In this document: one piece after another, positions 54,788-64,000 of the stretch
Numbering within the stretch: the stretch's first letter is position 1
How the letters are laid out: every line of letters starts with the position of its first letter
DNA from: Bradyrhizobium sp. OK095
GTDB lineage: Bacteria > Pseudomonadota > Alphaproteobacteria > Rhizobiales > Xanthobacteraceae
Assembly: GCF_900109945.1 (NCBI RefSeq)
Contig: NZ_FOBX01000005.1
Span: 62,001-126,000, forward strand
DNA: 64,000 nucleotides
Direction: 5' to 3'
Program-made: the position numbers and the translations under genes
The notes under the pieces: generated by a model
The model's input: only the letters and a program-made list of their open reading frames with translations
Told to the model about the DNA's origin: nothing
Database searches by the model: none

Positions 54788-55327
54788 ATTCGCCGTCCCA
54801 ATAAAGCGCCGCCCACTGCCGCCAAAGACGGGCCGCGCATCAATGACGATATCCGCAATGCGCAGATCCAGCTGATCGATCAGGCCGGTGACAACCTGGG
54901 CACGATCGAGACGGTTGCGGCCATCCGCATGGCACAGGAAGCCGGCATGGATCTGGTCGAGATCTCGCCGAACGTCAGCCCTCCCGTCTGCAAGATCATG
55001 GACTACGGGAAGTATAAGTATTCCGCCCAGAAAAAAGCCGCCGAAGCCCGCAAGCGGCAGAAGATCGTCGAGATCAAGGAGATCAAGCTCCGCCCGATGA
55101 TCGACGACCATGATTACGAAGTGAAGATGCGCGCGATGCAGCGGTTCTTCGAAGAGGGCGACAAGGTCAAGATCACACTGCGCTATCGCGGCCGCGAAAT
55201 GGCGCACCAGGAGATAGGCACCAAGCTGCTCGACAAGATCAAAACCGACGTCGCCGAGCTCGCCAAGGTCGAGCAGGACGCCAGGTTCGAGGGCCGTCAG
55301 GTCGTCATGGTGCTGGCGCCGCGCTGA
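54788..55327 (+). CDS. infC: Translation initiation factor IF-3
   Basis: A 179-residue IF-3, which keeps the ribosomal subunits apart and checks the start codon. The N-domain ([20 protein letters not shown]), the linker with [18 protein letters not shown], and the C-domain ending [15 protein letters not shown] are typical. The start is ATT at 54788, preceded 11 bases by GGAG: the frame has no normal start that gives the known IF-3 N-terminus (IRRPNK). A rare ATT/AUU start is the hallmark of IF-3 self-regulation, known in E. coli. Confidence 0.94.
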   Translation: MRRPNKAPPTAAKDGPRINDDIRNAQIQLIDQAGDNLGTIETVAAIRMAQEAGMDLVEISPNVSPPVCKIMDYGKYKYSAQKKAAEARKRQKIVEIKEIKLRPMIDDHDYEVKMRAMQRFFEEGDKVKITLRYRGREMAHQEIGTKLLDKIKTDVAELAKVEQDARFEGRQVVMVLAPR

Positions 55328-55353
55328 GCGCAGCTCGCCAGGACTGAAAGTTC

Positions 55354-55385
55354 AACGGCCCGTCCGGATCTCCGGCGGGCCGTTT
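55354..55385 (+). terminator. Rho-independent terminator after infC
   Basis: AACGGCCCG pairs with CGGGCCGTT around TCCGGATCTCCGG, then TTTGTTTTT follows. Confidence 0.8.
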
Positions 55386-55452
55386 TGTTTTTCCCTCCCT
55401 CGCGGGCGGTGGAGGGAGCGTACCGTCCTTGTGGCGATGGTTCGGCTCGAAT

Positions 55453-55869
55453 TCAGGACCGCGTCGCCTGCCAGGTGCCGCTGCATTGGTCGCCGGAGAT
55501 GATGCCTCGCCACGAGCCGGCACCGGCCACGCCGGCGAGACGGCCACCGCCTGTGGCGTGGGACGCGCCGACCGAGACCTCGACCGCGACGGCGCCGCCG
55601 CGATTGACGGTACCGGAGACCCGGCCGCCGCCGGCGGACGACACCCGTCTGCCGGTGACGGTGAAGGGGACGCTGTAGCCCGAGCTGCAATTGCCGCGGG
55701 TGGTGGCGAAGGTGACGTTCCAGATGCCGTCATAACCGCCAGCGCGGGCATCGGCCGTCGAGGGCAGCGCGGCTGTGACGAGCACGGCCAAAGGCGCCAA
55801 CAAGCGCGCCAGATGGCGCGGGCGGGCGAATTCAGTCAGAGAGGAAAGCGATTGGGAAAAATGGGCCAT
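55453..55869 (-). CDS. Putative secreted protein
   Basis: A 138-residue protein with a signal peptide: a basic N-region, hydrophobic LLAPLAVLVTAALP and a likely cleavage after ADA-RAGG near residue 42. The mature part is Gly/Ser/Val-rich with YDGIWNVTF, GNCSSGYSVPFTV and GDQCSGTW, so the two Cys may form a disulfide. I recognise no function; the pattern is one of small secreted Bradyrhizobium proteins. Confidence 0.65.
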   Translation of the reverse strand: MAHFSQSLSSLTEFARPRHLARLLAPLAVLVTAALPSTADARAGGYDGIWNVTFATTRGNCSSGYSVPFTVTGRRVSSAGGGRVSGTVNRGGAVAVEVSVGASHATGGGRLAGVAGAGSWRGIISGDQCSGTWQATRS

Positions 55870-56145
55870 TTTGGTCCTGCTCCAGGCGACACGGCTTGGA
55901 CATATGGGGTGGCAATTCCGGATAGTCGCGGGCCAAGTTCAGGCGGTTCATCGTTGCCAATTGGCTTGTCCTCTGTCATAAGCCCAGCCTTCATCGCCCG
56001 GCTGATTAAGGGCTGCCGCGGCGGTGTTTCGTGCGGGTTTTGCGCTAGTTCGTAAAAACCTGAGCACAATCAACGCTCTAACGAGCATTTTAGACGGCCA
56101 GCCGCCTTCACGGGCGGCATTCTGTTATGGCCATAGGAGAGCAAA

Positions 56146-56346
56146 ATGCCCAAGCTGAAGACCAAATCGGGCGCTAAAAAGCGCTTCAAGGTGACTGCCA
56201 CCGGCAAAGTGATGTTCGCTCATCGCAGCAAGCGTCACGGCATGATCAAGCGGACGAAGAAGCAGATCCGTCAGCTTCGCGGCACCGCGGTGCTGTTCAA
56301 GACCGACGGCGACAACGTCAAGAAGTACTTCTTGCCGAACGCCTGA
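56146..56346 (+). CDS. rpmI: 50S ribosomal protein L35
   Basis: A 66-residue, Lys/Arg-rich L35 beginning [15 protein letters not shown] and containing [20 protein letters not shown]. An AGGAGAG ribosome-binding site is 7 bases upstream. It is followed 80 bases later by rplT, the usual order. Confidence 0.97.
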   Translation: MPKLKTKSGAKKRFKVTATGKVMFAHRSKRHGMIKRTKKQIRQLRGTAVLFKTDGDNVKKYFLPNA

Positions 56347-56425
56347 CCGCATCCACGATCATTGCCATCTCCGCCGCACCTCGTGCGGCGATCCGAAAAC
56401 CAAGTCATCTTGAAGGAAATTTGTC

Positions 56426-56785
56426 ATGGCTCGCGTCAAACGCGGTGTGACCTCACACGCCAAGCACAAGAAAGTCTACAAGGCCGCCAAGGGTTTCCGC
56501 GGCCGCCGCAAGAACACGATCCGCACCGCCAAGCCGGCCGTCGAGAAGGCTCTGGTGTATGCTTTCCGTGACCGCAAGCGCAAGAAGCGGACGTTCCGCG
56601 CGCTCTGGATCCAGCGCATCAACGCTGCCGTTCGTCCGTTCGGCCTGACCTACAGCCGGTTTATCGACGGCATGGCCAAGTCCGGGATCACCGTGGACCG
56701 CAAGGTGCTGTCGGATCTCGCGATCAACGAGCCCGCGTCGTTCCAGCTGATCGCCGAGAAGGCCAAAGCCGCCCTTGCGGCCTGA
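56426..56785 (+). CDS. rplT: 50S ribosomal protein L20
   Basis: A 119-residue L20 with the typical [19 protein letters not shown] start, [15 protein letters not shown] extension and the globular C-terminal part [21 protein letters not shown]. It binds 23S rRNA early in 50S assembly. GAAGGAAA precedes the ATG. Confidence 0.97.
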   Translation: MARVKRGVTSHAKHKKVYKAAKGFRGRRKNTIRTAKPAVEKALVYAFRDRKRKKRTFRALWIQRINAAVRPFGLTYSRFIDGMAKSGITVDRKVLSDLAINEPASFQLIAEKAKAALAA

Positions 56786-56793
56786 AGCCTAAG

Positions 56794-57219
56794 CTAGCGG
56801 GCCTTCCGGCCCGCAGCCTTCAGCGCGCGTTGCGAATAACGCTGGGCGACCTCCGCCCGGCAAAATGCCGTGAACGAGAGATACATGGTGCCGGACTTGT
56901 TCCGGTACTTGCTGTCGCACACGCGCATCTCGCGTTGGTAGGCGTGTTTCCGCGCGGCACTGAGGCCGGGCATGAAGTCCGCCTCGCATTTCTTTTCGAC
57001 GGCGGCGCCGAGCTGGACATCGCCGCTCGCGGTCAATTCGCAATCCCTGAACAGCTTCATCGCGCTTTCGCAGCTCTTCTGGGCGCTGATGGTGCCCGCG
57101 ACTTCGTCCAGCGTCATGGATTTGTCCATGCAGACCATGGCGCGCGCCGGGGTGCCGGCGACCGACAGGACGACGGCCGGAACGGCAAGAAAAACAGCAA
57201 GGCAGGATTTCGAAAGCAT
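56794..57219 (-). CDS. Putative secreted Cys-containing protein
   Basis: A 141-residue protein with a signal peptide (hydrophobic SCLAVFLAVPAVVLSVAG, cleavage near PARA-M at about residue 28). Mature residues include Cys at MVCMDKS, KSCESAM, RDCELT, KKCEADF, RVCDSKY and FCRAEV, spaced so that three disulfides are possible. No family is recognised. It is convergent with rplT. Confidence 0.65.
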   Translation of the reverse strand: MLSKSCLAVFLAVPAVVLSVAGTPARAMVCMDKSMTLDEVAGTISAQKSCESAMKLFRDCELTASGDVQLGAAVEKKCEADFMPGLSAARKHAYQREMRVCDSKYRNKSGTMYLSFTAFCRAEVAQRYSQRALKAAGRKAR

Positions 57220-57369
57220 CGCGAAGTCTCCCCGTATCCCCCTTGGTGCCGGGCCCCCGCGTGAGGTTCAACCCAGTTGGTCGGAGGCTCGAAATGACCG
57301 GCTTTTCGCTTGACGTTACGGCCTTCCGGCGGCGACAACCCAGCCGAATTTAGAGCCAAGGATTTGACA

Positions 57370-58452
57370 GTGTCCGACCTCGCAACGCTCGAAACATCCA
57401 TCCTCGACCAGATCGCCGCCGCCGGCGACGAAGCCGCCCTTGAAGCCGTGCGCGTCGCGGCCCTCGGCAAGAAGGGCTCGATCTCGGCACTGCTTGCCAC
57501 GCTCGGCAAGATGTCGCCCGACGAGCGCAAGACGCAAGGTGCGGCGATCAATCAGGCCAAGGACAAGGTCACCGAGGCGCTAGCCGCACGGCGCGACGTG
57601 TTGAGATCGGCCGCGCTCGATGCGCGGCTCGCATCCGAGACCGTTGACGTCACCCTGCCGCTGCGCGACGCGCCGGCTGAGGCCGGCCGCATCCATCCGC
57701 TGAGCCAGGTCTGGGACGAGGTCACCACGATCTTCGCCGACATGGGATTCTCGGTCGCCGAAGGTCCCGATATCGAGACCGACGACTACAACTTCACCAA
57801 GCTCAACTTCCCGGAAGGCCATCCCGCGCGCGAGATGCACGACACGTTCTTCTTCCATCCGAAGGAGGACGGCTCGCGCATGCTGCTCAGAACCCACACT
57901 TCGCCGGTGCAGGTGCGCACGATGCTGAGCCAGAAGCCGCCGATCCGCGTGATCTGCCCGGGCCGCACCTACCGCATCGATTCGGATGCGACCCACACGC
58001 CGCAATTCCACCAGGTCGAAGGGCTCGTCATCGACAAGCATTCGCATCTCGGCCACCTCAAATGGATCCTGCACGAGTTCTGCAAGGCGTTCTTCGAGGT
58101 CGACCACATCAACATGCGCTTCCGCCCGTCGTTTTTCCCGTTCACCGAGCCGTCGCTGGAAGTCGACATCCAGTGCCGCCGCGGCAAGGACGAGATCCGC
58201 TTCGGCGAGGGCGAGGACTGGCTCGAAATTCTCGGCTGCGGCATGGTGCATCCGAACGTGCTGCGCGCCTGCGGCATCGATCCCGACGAGTATCAGGGCT
58301 TTGCCTGGGGCATGGGCATCGATCGCATCGCCATGCTGAAATACGGCATCGCCGACCTGCGCCAGCTATTCGACAGCGACGTCCGCTGGCTGTCCCATTA
58401 CGGCTTCAAGCCGCTGGAAGTGCCCACGCTTGCCGGAGGGCTGAGCTTGTGA
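57370..58452 (+). CDS. pheS: Phenylalanine-tRNA ligase alpha subunit
   Basis: A 360-residue class II synthetase subunit that charges tRNA-Phe with PheT in an alpha2-beta2 enzyme. Motif 2 lies in the [14 protein letters not shown] to [23 protein letters not shown] stretch and motif 3 in [18 protein letters not shown]. The GTG start at 57370 (MSDLATLET) is chosen as the family N-terminus; 20 open codons upstream lack support. The stop overlaps the next gene's ATG (TGATG). Confidence 0.97.
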   Translation: MSDLATLETSILDQIAAAGDEAALEAVRVAALGKKGSISALLATLGKMSPDERKTQGAAINQAKDKVTEALAARRDVLRSAALDARLASETVDVTLPLRDAPAEAGRIHPLSQVWDEVTTIFADMGFSVAEGPDIETDDYNFTKLNFPEGHPAREMHDTFFFHPKEDGSRMLLRTHTSPVQVRTMLSQKPPIRVICPGRTYRIDSDATHTPQFHQVEGLVIDKHSHLGHLKWILHEFCKAFFEVDHINMRFRPSFFPFTEPSLEVDIQCRRGKDEIRFGEGEDWLEILGCGMVHPNVLRACGIDPDEYQGFAWGMGIDRIAMLKYGIADLRQLFDSDVRWLSHYGFKPLEVPTLAGGLSL

Positions 58453-59009
58453 TGGCAAAGGCGCTTGCGCATACCTGGACCGTCGAAAAACTGTCCGCAC
58501 TCGAGCTTGCGAGACTCAAGGTGGTCCGCGAGAACGCATCACGTAACGGAGTCGCTGACCTTGTCGCAATGTGCGATTCTGCAATTGACCTCCGGAAACC
58601 GACTGCTTCCGCACGGTCGCGGAAGGCAACCGATAGGGAAATCGGAGACCTCGTTACGGAATATCATTTTATCTGCCAAAACGATCGCGGGGTGAAGTTC
58701 AACTCCGATGGCACTTTCTGGAGTACGTCCTGGGTCGTTGCGGAGGAGGTGCTCCAAAAGAGCATGAGGTATGGAGCGAAGCTCGCTCTTCACAGTTCGA
58801 AAGCCGAATCGTCGTACCGGCAAGGTACAATTAGAGATTACCAGCGCATCGATGATTTTGCCGAGGGCGCCGTAGAATTCAGAATCGATTTTCTGGTTGC
58901 ACCGGATGATACCCCACTTGTTTGGGCAGGATCCGGTGCAGGCGAAAAGAGAGCTAAATCCTCAGGGATGCGCGCCATCGGCGCCGCGATCGAGAGCGAA
59001 ACAAAATGA
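58452..59009 (+). CDS. Unknown protein wedged between pheS and pheT
   Basis: A 185-residue soluble protein of no family known to me. It starts in a TGATG overlap with pheS and its stop overlaps the pheT start by 4 bases, so all three are translationally coupled in one essential operon. The first 60 residues are helical; from [19 protein letters not shown] on, mixed strands follow ([39 protein letters not shown]). Base composition is less GC-rich than pheS and pheT and the third-position bias is weaker, suggesting later acquisition. It may be a cargo gene; a role in defence or stress is possible but nothing here shows it. Confidence 0.8.
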   Translation: MAKALAHTWTVEKLSALELARLKVVRENASRNGVADLVAMCDSAIDLRKPTASARSRKATDREIGDLVTEYHFICQNDRGVKFNSDGTFWSTSWVVAEEVLQKSMRYGAKLALHSSKAESSYRQGTIRDYQRIDDFAEGAVEFRIDFLVAPDDTPLVWAGSGAGEKRAKSSGMRAIGAAIESETK

Positions 59010-61414
59010 AGTTCACCCTCTCCTGGCTGAAGGATCATCTCGACACCGACGAGCCGCTGGAAAAGCTCGCCGAGAAGCTCACCATGATCGGGCTCGAAGT
59101 CGAGAACATCGAAGACAAGGCGAAGGCGCTGAAGCCGTTCACCATCGCGAAGGTGATCTCGGCCGAGCAGCATCCCAATGCGGATCGCCTGCGCGTCTGC
59201 ATGGTCGACACCGGTGACGGTGGCGCGCCGGTGCAGGTCGTGTGCGGCGCGCCGAATGCGCGGACGGGTCTCGTCAGCGTTTTCTCGCCGCCCGGCACCT
59301 ACATTCCCGGCAAGGACATCACGCTCGGCGTCGGCACCATTCGCGGCGTCGAGAGCCGCGGCATGCTGTGCTCGGCGGCTGAACTCCAGATCTCCAACGA
59401 CCATGACGGCATCATGGAATTGCCGGCGGACGCGCCGATCGGCGCTGCCTACGCCGCATGGGCCGGCCTCGGCGATCCCGTGGTCGAGATCAATCTGACG
59501 CCGAACCGGCAGGACTGCACCGGCGTGCACGGCATCGCGCGCGATCTTGCCGCGGCCGACATGGGCAAGTTCAAAGACCCCACCATCAAGCCGATCAAGG
59601 GCGAATTCCCCTGCCCCGTGAAGGTGACGGTCGAGGACGCCGCGCTATGTCCGGGCTTCGCGTTGCGCCTGGTGCGCGGCGTCAAGAACGGGCCGTCGCC
59701 GGAATGGCTGCAGAAGCGGCTCACCGCGATCGGGCTGCGCCCGATCAACGCGCTGGTCGACATCACCAACTTCATGACCTACGACCGCGCGCGCCCGTTG
59801 CACGTGTTCGACGCCAAGAAGGTTAAGGGCAATCTCGTGGTGCGCCGCGCCCGCGCCGGCGAGGCGCTGCTCGCGCTCGACGGCCGCGCCTACAATCTTG
59901 ATCCCGCGATTTGCGTGATCGCGGACGAGGACGGCGTCGAATCGCTTGCCGGCATCATGGGCGGCGAAGCCTCGGGCTGCGACGAGAACACCACTGACGT
60001 GCTGATCGAATCAGCGCTGTGGAACGAGATCAACATCGCCCAGACCGGCCGCAAGCTCGGCATCAACTCCGATGCGCGGTATCGTTTCGAGCGCGGCGTC
60101 GATCCGGCCTTTATGGTGCCGGGACTGGAGCTCGCGACCAAGCTGGTGATGGAGCTGTGCGGCGGCACGCCGTCGGAGAACGTTGTGGTCGGCAAGACCT
60201 TCGGCGACGACCGCGTGATCGATTTCCCGCTCACGGAAGTCAAGCGTCTCTCCGGCATCGAGGTGCCGCAGGTCGAGATGAAGCTCATCCTCACCCATCT
60301 CGGCTTCATGATGGCGGGTCCCGGCCCCGTCGTGAAGGTCGCGGTGCCGTCCTGGCGCTCCGACGTGCACGGAAAGGCCGATATCGTCGAGGAGGTCGTC
60401 CGCATCTATGGCGTCGACAAGGTGCCGATGACGCCGTTCGAGCGCGGCGAGGACGCGCGCAAACCTGTGCTGACAACGCTGCAGCTCCGCACCCGCCGCG
60501 CCAGGCGCGCGCTCGCGAGCCGCGGCATCATCGAAGCGGTGACCTGGTCCTTCATCACCAAGTCTGCGGCAAAACTGTTCGGCGGCGGCCAGCGCGAACT
60601 CGAAGTCGCCAATCCGATCGCGGCTGACCTCTCCGACATGCGCCCGACCCTGCTGGCGGGCCTGATCGCAGCGGCACAAGCGAACGCCAATCGCGGCGTG
60701 AGCGATGTCGCGCTGTTCGAGGTCGGCCAGATCTTTAGGGGCGACCGCCCGGAGGATCAGTTCACGGCGGCAAGCGGCGTGCGTCGCGGCTTTGCCTCCT
60801 CGGAAGGTCTGGGACGGCACTGGACGGGCTCGGCCCAGGCTGATGTGTTCGACGCCAAGGCCGATGCGCTCGCGGTGCTGGCAGCAAGCGGCGCGCCGAT
60901 GCAGGCGCTTCAGATCGTCGCCGGTGGACCTGCCTGGCTGCATCCCGGTCGCTCCGGCACGATCCAGATCGGCCCGCAGAACGTGCTCGGCTATTTTGGC
61001 GAGGTGCATCCGCGCGCGCTCGAGGCACTCGGTGCCGACGGTCCGCTGATGGTGTTCGAAATGATCCTCGAACGCGTCCCCGAAGCCAAGAAGAAGCCGA
61101 CCCGCGCCAAGGCCGTGATCGAGCTGTCGGCATTCCAGCCTGTTACGCGTGACTTCGCCTTCATCGTCGACCGTAGCGTGAAGGGTGGCGACATCATGCG
61201 CGCCGCGCAGGGCGTCGACAAGAAGCTGATCACCGGCGTCAACGTCTTCGACGTCTACGAAGGCAAGGGCATCGACGACGGCAAGAAGTCGATCGGCATC
61301 GCCGTGACGATCCAGCCGCGCGAGAAGACCCTGACCGACCAGGAGATCGAAGCCGTCGCCGCGAAGATCGTCGCGGAGGTCACGAAGAAGACCGGCGGCG
61401 TCTTGCGGGGATGA
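59006..61414 (+). CDS. pheT: Phenylalanine-tRNA ligase beta subunit
   Basis: An 802-residue beta subunit. The B1/tRNA-binding EMAP-like region ([20 protein letters not shown]) is near residue 50, the B3/B4 editing module with [14 protein letters not shown] and [16 protein letters not shown] follows, and the C-terminal ferredoxin-fold anticodon-binding domain ([21 protein letters not shown]) is intact. It edits Tyr-tRNA-Phe and binds tRNA. It begins in an ATGA overlap with the unknown gene and its stop overlaps the TauE gene by 4 bases. Confidence 0.97.
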   Translation: MKFTLSWLKDHLDTDEPLEKLAEKLTMIGLEVENIEDKAKALKPFTIAKVISAEQHPNADRLRVCMVDTGDGGAPVQVVCGAPNARTGLVSVFSPPGTYIPGKDITLGVGTIRGVESRGMLCSAAELQISNDHDGIMELPADAPIGAAYAAWAGLGDPVVEINLTPNRQDCTGVHGIARDLAAADMGKFKDPTIKPIKGEFPCPVKVTVEDAALCPGFALRLVRGVKNGPSPEWLQKRLTAIGLRPINALVDITNFMTYDRARPLHVFDAKKVKGNLVVRRARAGEALLALDGRAYNLDPAICVIADEDGVESLAGIMGGEASGCDENTTDVLIESALWNEINIAQTGRKLGINSDARYRFERGVDPAFMVPGLELATKLVMELCGGTPSENVVVGKTFGDDRVIDFPLTEVKRLSGIEVPQVEMKLILTHLGFMMAGPGPVVKVAVPSWRSDVHGKADIVEEVVRIYGVDKVPMTPFERGEDARKPVLTTLQLRTRRARRALASRGIIEAVTWSFITKSAAKLFGGGQRELEVANPIAADLSDMRPTLLAGLIAAAQANANRGVSDVALFEVGQIFRGDRPEDQFTAASGVRRGFASSEGLGRHWTGSAQADVFDAKADALAVLAASGAPMQALQIVAGGPAWLHPGRSGTIQIGPQNVLGYFGEVHPRALEALGADGPLMVFEMILERVPEAKKKPTRAKAVIELSAFQPVTRDFAFIVDRSVKGGDIMRAAQGVDKKLITGVNVFDVYEGKGIDDGKKSIGIAVTIQPREKTLTDQEIEAVAAKIVAEVTKKTGGVLRG

Positions 61415-62181
61415 CGCTGACTGACTTTCTCCCGAAGGATGTCAGCCTCACCGTTGCGATGGCGCTCTGCGCCGTCGCCTTTGTTTCGGGGACCGCGCGG
61501 GGCTTCTCGGGCTTCGGCTCGGCGCTGATCTTCATGCCGCTGGCGAGCAGCGTCGCCGCACCGCGGCTGGTTGCCGCCTTGCTGCTCGTGATCGATTTCG
61601 TCGCAGCAGCGCCGCTGTTGCCCGATGCATGGCGCAAGGCCGACCGCAAGGCCACCGCCGTGATCGTGCTGGGTGCGCTGGTCGGCGTGCCCGTCGGCAC
61701 CTATTTCCTCAGCGTACTCGAGCCCGTCACCACGCGCTGGATCATCTCCGGCTTTGTCGCGGCGCTGTTGCTGCTGCTGCTGTCGGGCTGGCGCTATCGC
61801 GGCAAGGACCACGCCTGGCTCTCGGTCGGCATCGGTGGCCTCTCGGGCTTCTGTAGCGGGCTGGCGCAGACGGGCGGCCCGCCGATCGTGGGCTACTGGC
61901 TCGGCCGCCCGATCGCATCGATCGTCGCGCGCGCCAACATCTTGCTGTTCTTCGGCGCGTCGGATTTCTTCTCGATGGTCAGCTATGCGACGACCGGCCT
62001 GATCAGCCGCGAATCGCTGGTGCTCTCGCTCATCGTCGGCCCGGTCTATGCGATCGGCGTCGCCTTCGGTGCATCGCTGTTCGGCCGCGCCAGCGAGAAG
62101 GTGTTTCGCGGCATCTGCTACGTGCTGATTGCGATCGCGGTGGTCGCCGGATTGCCGGTGCTGGACCGGATCTTGCGCTAG
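61411..62181 (+). CDS. TauE/SafE-family sulfite exporter-like permease
   Basis: A 256-residue membrane protein with about eight helices. The repeated-half pattern ([35 protein letters not shown] and [26 protein letters not shown]) is the TauE/SafE family signature; some members export sulfite or sulfonates. Substrate unknown. Start overlaps pheT by 4 bases (ATGA), so it is a fourth member of the pheST operon. Confidence 0.88.
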   Translation: MTLTDFLPKDVSLTVAMALCAVAFVSGTARGFSGFGSALIFMPLASSVAAPRLVAALLLVIDFVAAAPLLPDAWRKADRKATAVIVLGALVGVPVGTYFLSVLEPVTTRWIISGFVAALLLLLLSGWRYRGKDHAWLSVGIGGLSGFCSGLAQTGGPPIVGYWLGRPIASIVARANILLFFGASDFFSMVSYATTGLISRESLVLSLIVGPVYAIGVAFGASLFGRASEKVFRGICYVLIAIAVVAGLPVLDRILR

Positions 62182-62186
62182 TTGCT

Positions 62187-63575
62187 CTACTGCCGCGGGG
62201 CGCGGCGGCGCTTCGTCGACTGTGTCGGCACATCGGCCGGCTCATCCTTCAGCGCTCCGATCTTGCGCAGGGCTGCATCCGCGGCGCGCTCACCACTTTC
62301 CCAGGCGCCGTCGACCGTGCCCCACAGCGTCTCGTGGCTGGCTTCGCCGGCGAGGAACATGTTGCCGATCGGCTCCGCCAAAACCTTCCGCGAGAGCTGA
62401 CCGCCGGGGGAGGACGCCGACATTGCGCCCATGACGAAGGGTGAGGCATTCCAGCGAGTGACGCTGGTCTTCTGCACTGCGGCGGCAGCCTCGCTGCCGA
62501 ACAGTTTCGTAATCCACTCTTTCGCAAAGGCGACCATCGCCTTTTCGCCCTGCTCGGAGAGGTCGCGTCCGAACGAGCCGCCGACGTCGATCGAGCACAG
62601 CGAGGATCCCCCGATATTGGCGTACATCAACGCCGTGCGGGTCGAATTGCTCTGCTCGACGAGAGCATCGTCACGCGACAGGCCGAGCGGATTGCCCGGT
62701 AATTGCAGCATGATGCGATCGTAGCTACCGAGGGTGAGCTTCGACACCGCGTCCAGCGTGCGCTTGGGAATGTCGGGTGCGAACTTGATCGCGCCCGAGG
62801 TCAGCACATTGGTCGACACCGTGATGATGGCGGCGCGCGCGGCGATCTTGCCGCCTGGCGTCTCGACGCTGACGTCGCGATTGCTCCAGACGATTCGGCT
62901 CGCCGGCGTCGACAGCGCCACCGGCGCCTGCTCGCCGAGCTTGTTGATCAGTGTCCCCAGTCCCTGGCGGCAGCCGATCGCGGCATTGCGGTCCTGCGCA
63001 CGGGCCTTGTCGATCGCAGAAAGCTCCTTCAAATCCTTGCCGGCAAAGCTCGCGCCCAGCATGAACTCGGCAGCACCGGCCCAGTCGCCGAGATCCTTCG
63101 GCAGCACGGAGGCACAAGATGTATCGAGCTTGCCGCGCGAGGCTTCGTCGATGGCGCGGTTGGCCCGCACCAGCCCCGCCAAAAATTCCTCGGTCTCGCC
63201 GGCGCGCGCGTTGCGGCGGCCGATGCGCATCTTCTGGCCCGATGGTGCCGGCACCAATTCGAGCCCGGCATTGCGCGCCAGCCGGATCATCGGATTGGTC
63301 TCGGGATTGTGCATCCAGCGCGCGCCGCGGTCGAACGGCACGTCGAAGGTCGTCGTATCCGTGATGCAGCGTCCCCCGATCTGCGAGGCCGCCTCGACCA
63401 CCACGACCTTGCGATTGGCCGCCATGATGCGCCGCGCTGCAGCGATCCCGGCGGCCCCTGCGCCGATCACGACGATGTCAACCTCGCGCGGCAGGGGTGC
63501 GGCGGTCGCGCGCAGGACCGGCATGGCGGCAAGAACCGCCGACGCCGATAGGAAACCGCGGCGCGTGATTGTCAT
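62187..63575 (-). CDS. Flavin monoamine oxidase-like, Tat-exported
   Basis: A 462-residue FAD-dependent amine oxidase. The Tat signal TRRGFLSASAVLAAMPVLRA is at residues about 4-23, so it is folded before export. GAGAAGIAAARRI (about residues 36-48) is the FAD dinucleotide loop; RGARWMHNPE and the C-terminal LAGEASHETLWGTVDGAWESGERAA complete the flavin pocket of the monoamine oxidase family. Substrate unknown; amines are likely. Start at 63575 chosen because the Tat motif begins there; 30 extra codons upstream are unsupported. Confidence 0.9.
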   Translation of the reverse strand: MTITRRGFLSASAVLAAMPVLRATAAPLPREVDIVVIGAGAAGIAAARRIMAANRKVVVVEAASQIGGRCITDTTTFDVPFDRGARWMHNPETNPMIRLARNAGLELVPAPSGQKMRIGRRNARAGETEEFLAGLVRANRAIDEASRGKLDTSCASVLPKDLGDWAGAAEFMLGASFAGKDLKELSAIDKARAQDRNAAIGCRQGLGTLINKLGEQAPVALSTPASRIVWSNRDVSVETPGGKIAARAAIITVSTNVLTSGAIKFAPDIPKRTLDAVSKLTLGSYDRIMLQLPGNPLGLSRDDALVEQSNSTRTALMYANIGGSSLCSIDVGGSFGRDLSEQGEKAMVAFAKEWITKLFGSEAAAAVQKTSVTRWNASPFVMGAMSASSPGGQLSRKVLAEPIGNMFLAGEASHETLWGTVDGAWESGERAADAALRKIGALKDEPADVPTQSTKRRRAPRQ

Positions 63576-63765
63576 GTCATGGTTTCCGGAGACTTGCGGC
63601 AAACAGGAACAGCCCGCGAACCTTGCCGCATCTGATGTTGCACGGCAACCATCATGGTGAATCAATCGTGCTTGATCTCACAGACTGATGAACCGAATGG
63701 CAATACGTTTCGACCATGATAGAGAAGGAAAAAGACGGCCGGAAAAGGCCGTAGGGGATTTTGAA

Positions 63766-64000
63766 ATGGGGACGGTCCTGGACTCAGTCGGCAAGCTGAT
63801 TGCCGCGTACCTCTCGAAGGAGGTGCCGGGCTACGAGCCGTTCACGCCGAGCGACCCGGAGCACCTGCGCGGCGTCATCGAGCCCGGCGACGTGCTGCTG
63901 GTCGAGGGCAACAACCGCATCTCGGGCATCATCAAATATCTGACGCAGTCGACCTGGTCGCATGGTGCGCTCTATGTCGGTCCGGTCGAAGGCGCGCAGG
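63766..64000 (+). CDS. YiiX/YebB-like permuted papain-fold protein, N-terminal part
   Basis: A gene running off the right edge; the first 78 residues are visible. The start MGTVLDSVG at 63766 has GGGGATT just upstream. EPGDVLLVEGNNRISGIIKYLTQS and then TWSHGALYVG match the permuted NlpC/P60 (YiiX-type) hydrolases, in which this S-H-x-A-x-Y/I-Y/V segment holds the catalytic His and the Cys comes later. The rest is outside the window, so function cannot be confirmed. Confidence 0.75.
   Translation, partial: MGTVLDSVGKLIAAYLSKEVPGYEPFTPSDPEHLRGVIEPGDVLLVEGNNRISGIIKYLTQSTWSHGALYVGPVEGAQ

Noticed and set aside
56797..56814. GCGGGCC-TTCC-GGCCCGC hairpin after rplT
   Set aside because: A good stem, but no T-run follows on either strand and it overlaps the 3' end of a minus-strand gene region, so I did not call a terminator.

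Overview
This window is a chromosomal piece of a GC-rich alphaproteobacterium, very probably a Bradyrhizobium. The assignment rests on gene order (addA-trxA; trpF-trpB-trpA then accD-folC; aroA-cmk-rpsA; lptC-lptA-lptB-rpoN-hpf-ptsN; infC, rpmI-rplT, pheS-pheT), on protein sequence style, and on several families of intergenic repeats that I recognise as typical of Bradyrhizobium and its relatives. It is inference from recall, not from a search.

Left part (1-16 kb): the 3' end of addA, trxA, then on the minus strand an SRPBCC protein, a metallophosphoesterase, folC, accD, trpA, trpB, trpF, a LapA-domain membrane protein, ihfB, sppA, rpsA, cmk and aroA. A two-gene nucleotidyltransferase module sits between aroA and cmk. 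A TIGR02300 protein and tRNA-Ala(GGC) follow on the plus strand. 16-24 kb: the divergent ohrR/ohr pair with repeated operators, a class III CoA-transferase, the ugpBAEC glycerol-3-phosphate importer behind a Pho-box-like site, a small heat-shock protein with a DUF1150 partner. 24-31 kb: a 1252-residue autotransporter, two tandem AraC-type regulators and a GNAT acetyltransferase.

31-41 kb: ptsN, hpf, rpoN, lptB, lptA, lptC (nitrogen/PTS control and LPS export), an RNase D-like exonuclease, a HAD-UbiA prenyltransferase fusion and an MFS transporter. 41.0-45.9 kb is an accessory island, visibly less GC-rich, ending at the 3' side of tRNA-Leu(CAG). It carries a three-gene overlapping operon (RNase-H-fold-like protein, Ser/Thr kinase, small basic protein), a protein with a C-terminal HEPN-like R-x4-H motif, a decayed parDE toxin-antitoxin remnant, and a Panacea-domain antitoxin followed directly by an unrecognised 247-residue protein. 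This island is the best candidate here for an undescribed defence or toxin-antitoxin system.

46-64 kb: an NDUFA9-like reductase, a DprE1/DprE2-like pair plus uppP (with the UbiA protein at 38 kb this suggests polyprenyl-phosphate-arabinose synthesis), a GST, queG, a thioesterase, an NTF2-like protein, an alpha/beta hydrolase, infC with an ATT start, rpmI, rplT, pheS, an unknown gene wedged with overlaps between pheS and pheT, pheT, a TauE/SafE permease, a Tat-exported flavin amine oxidase, and the 5' end of a permuted papain-like gene running off the right edge.
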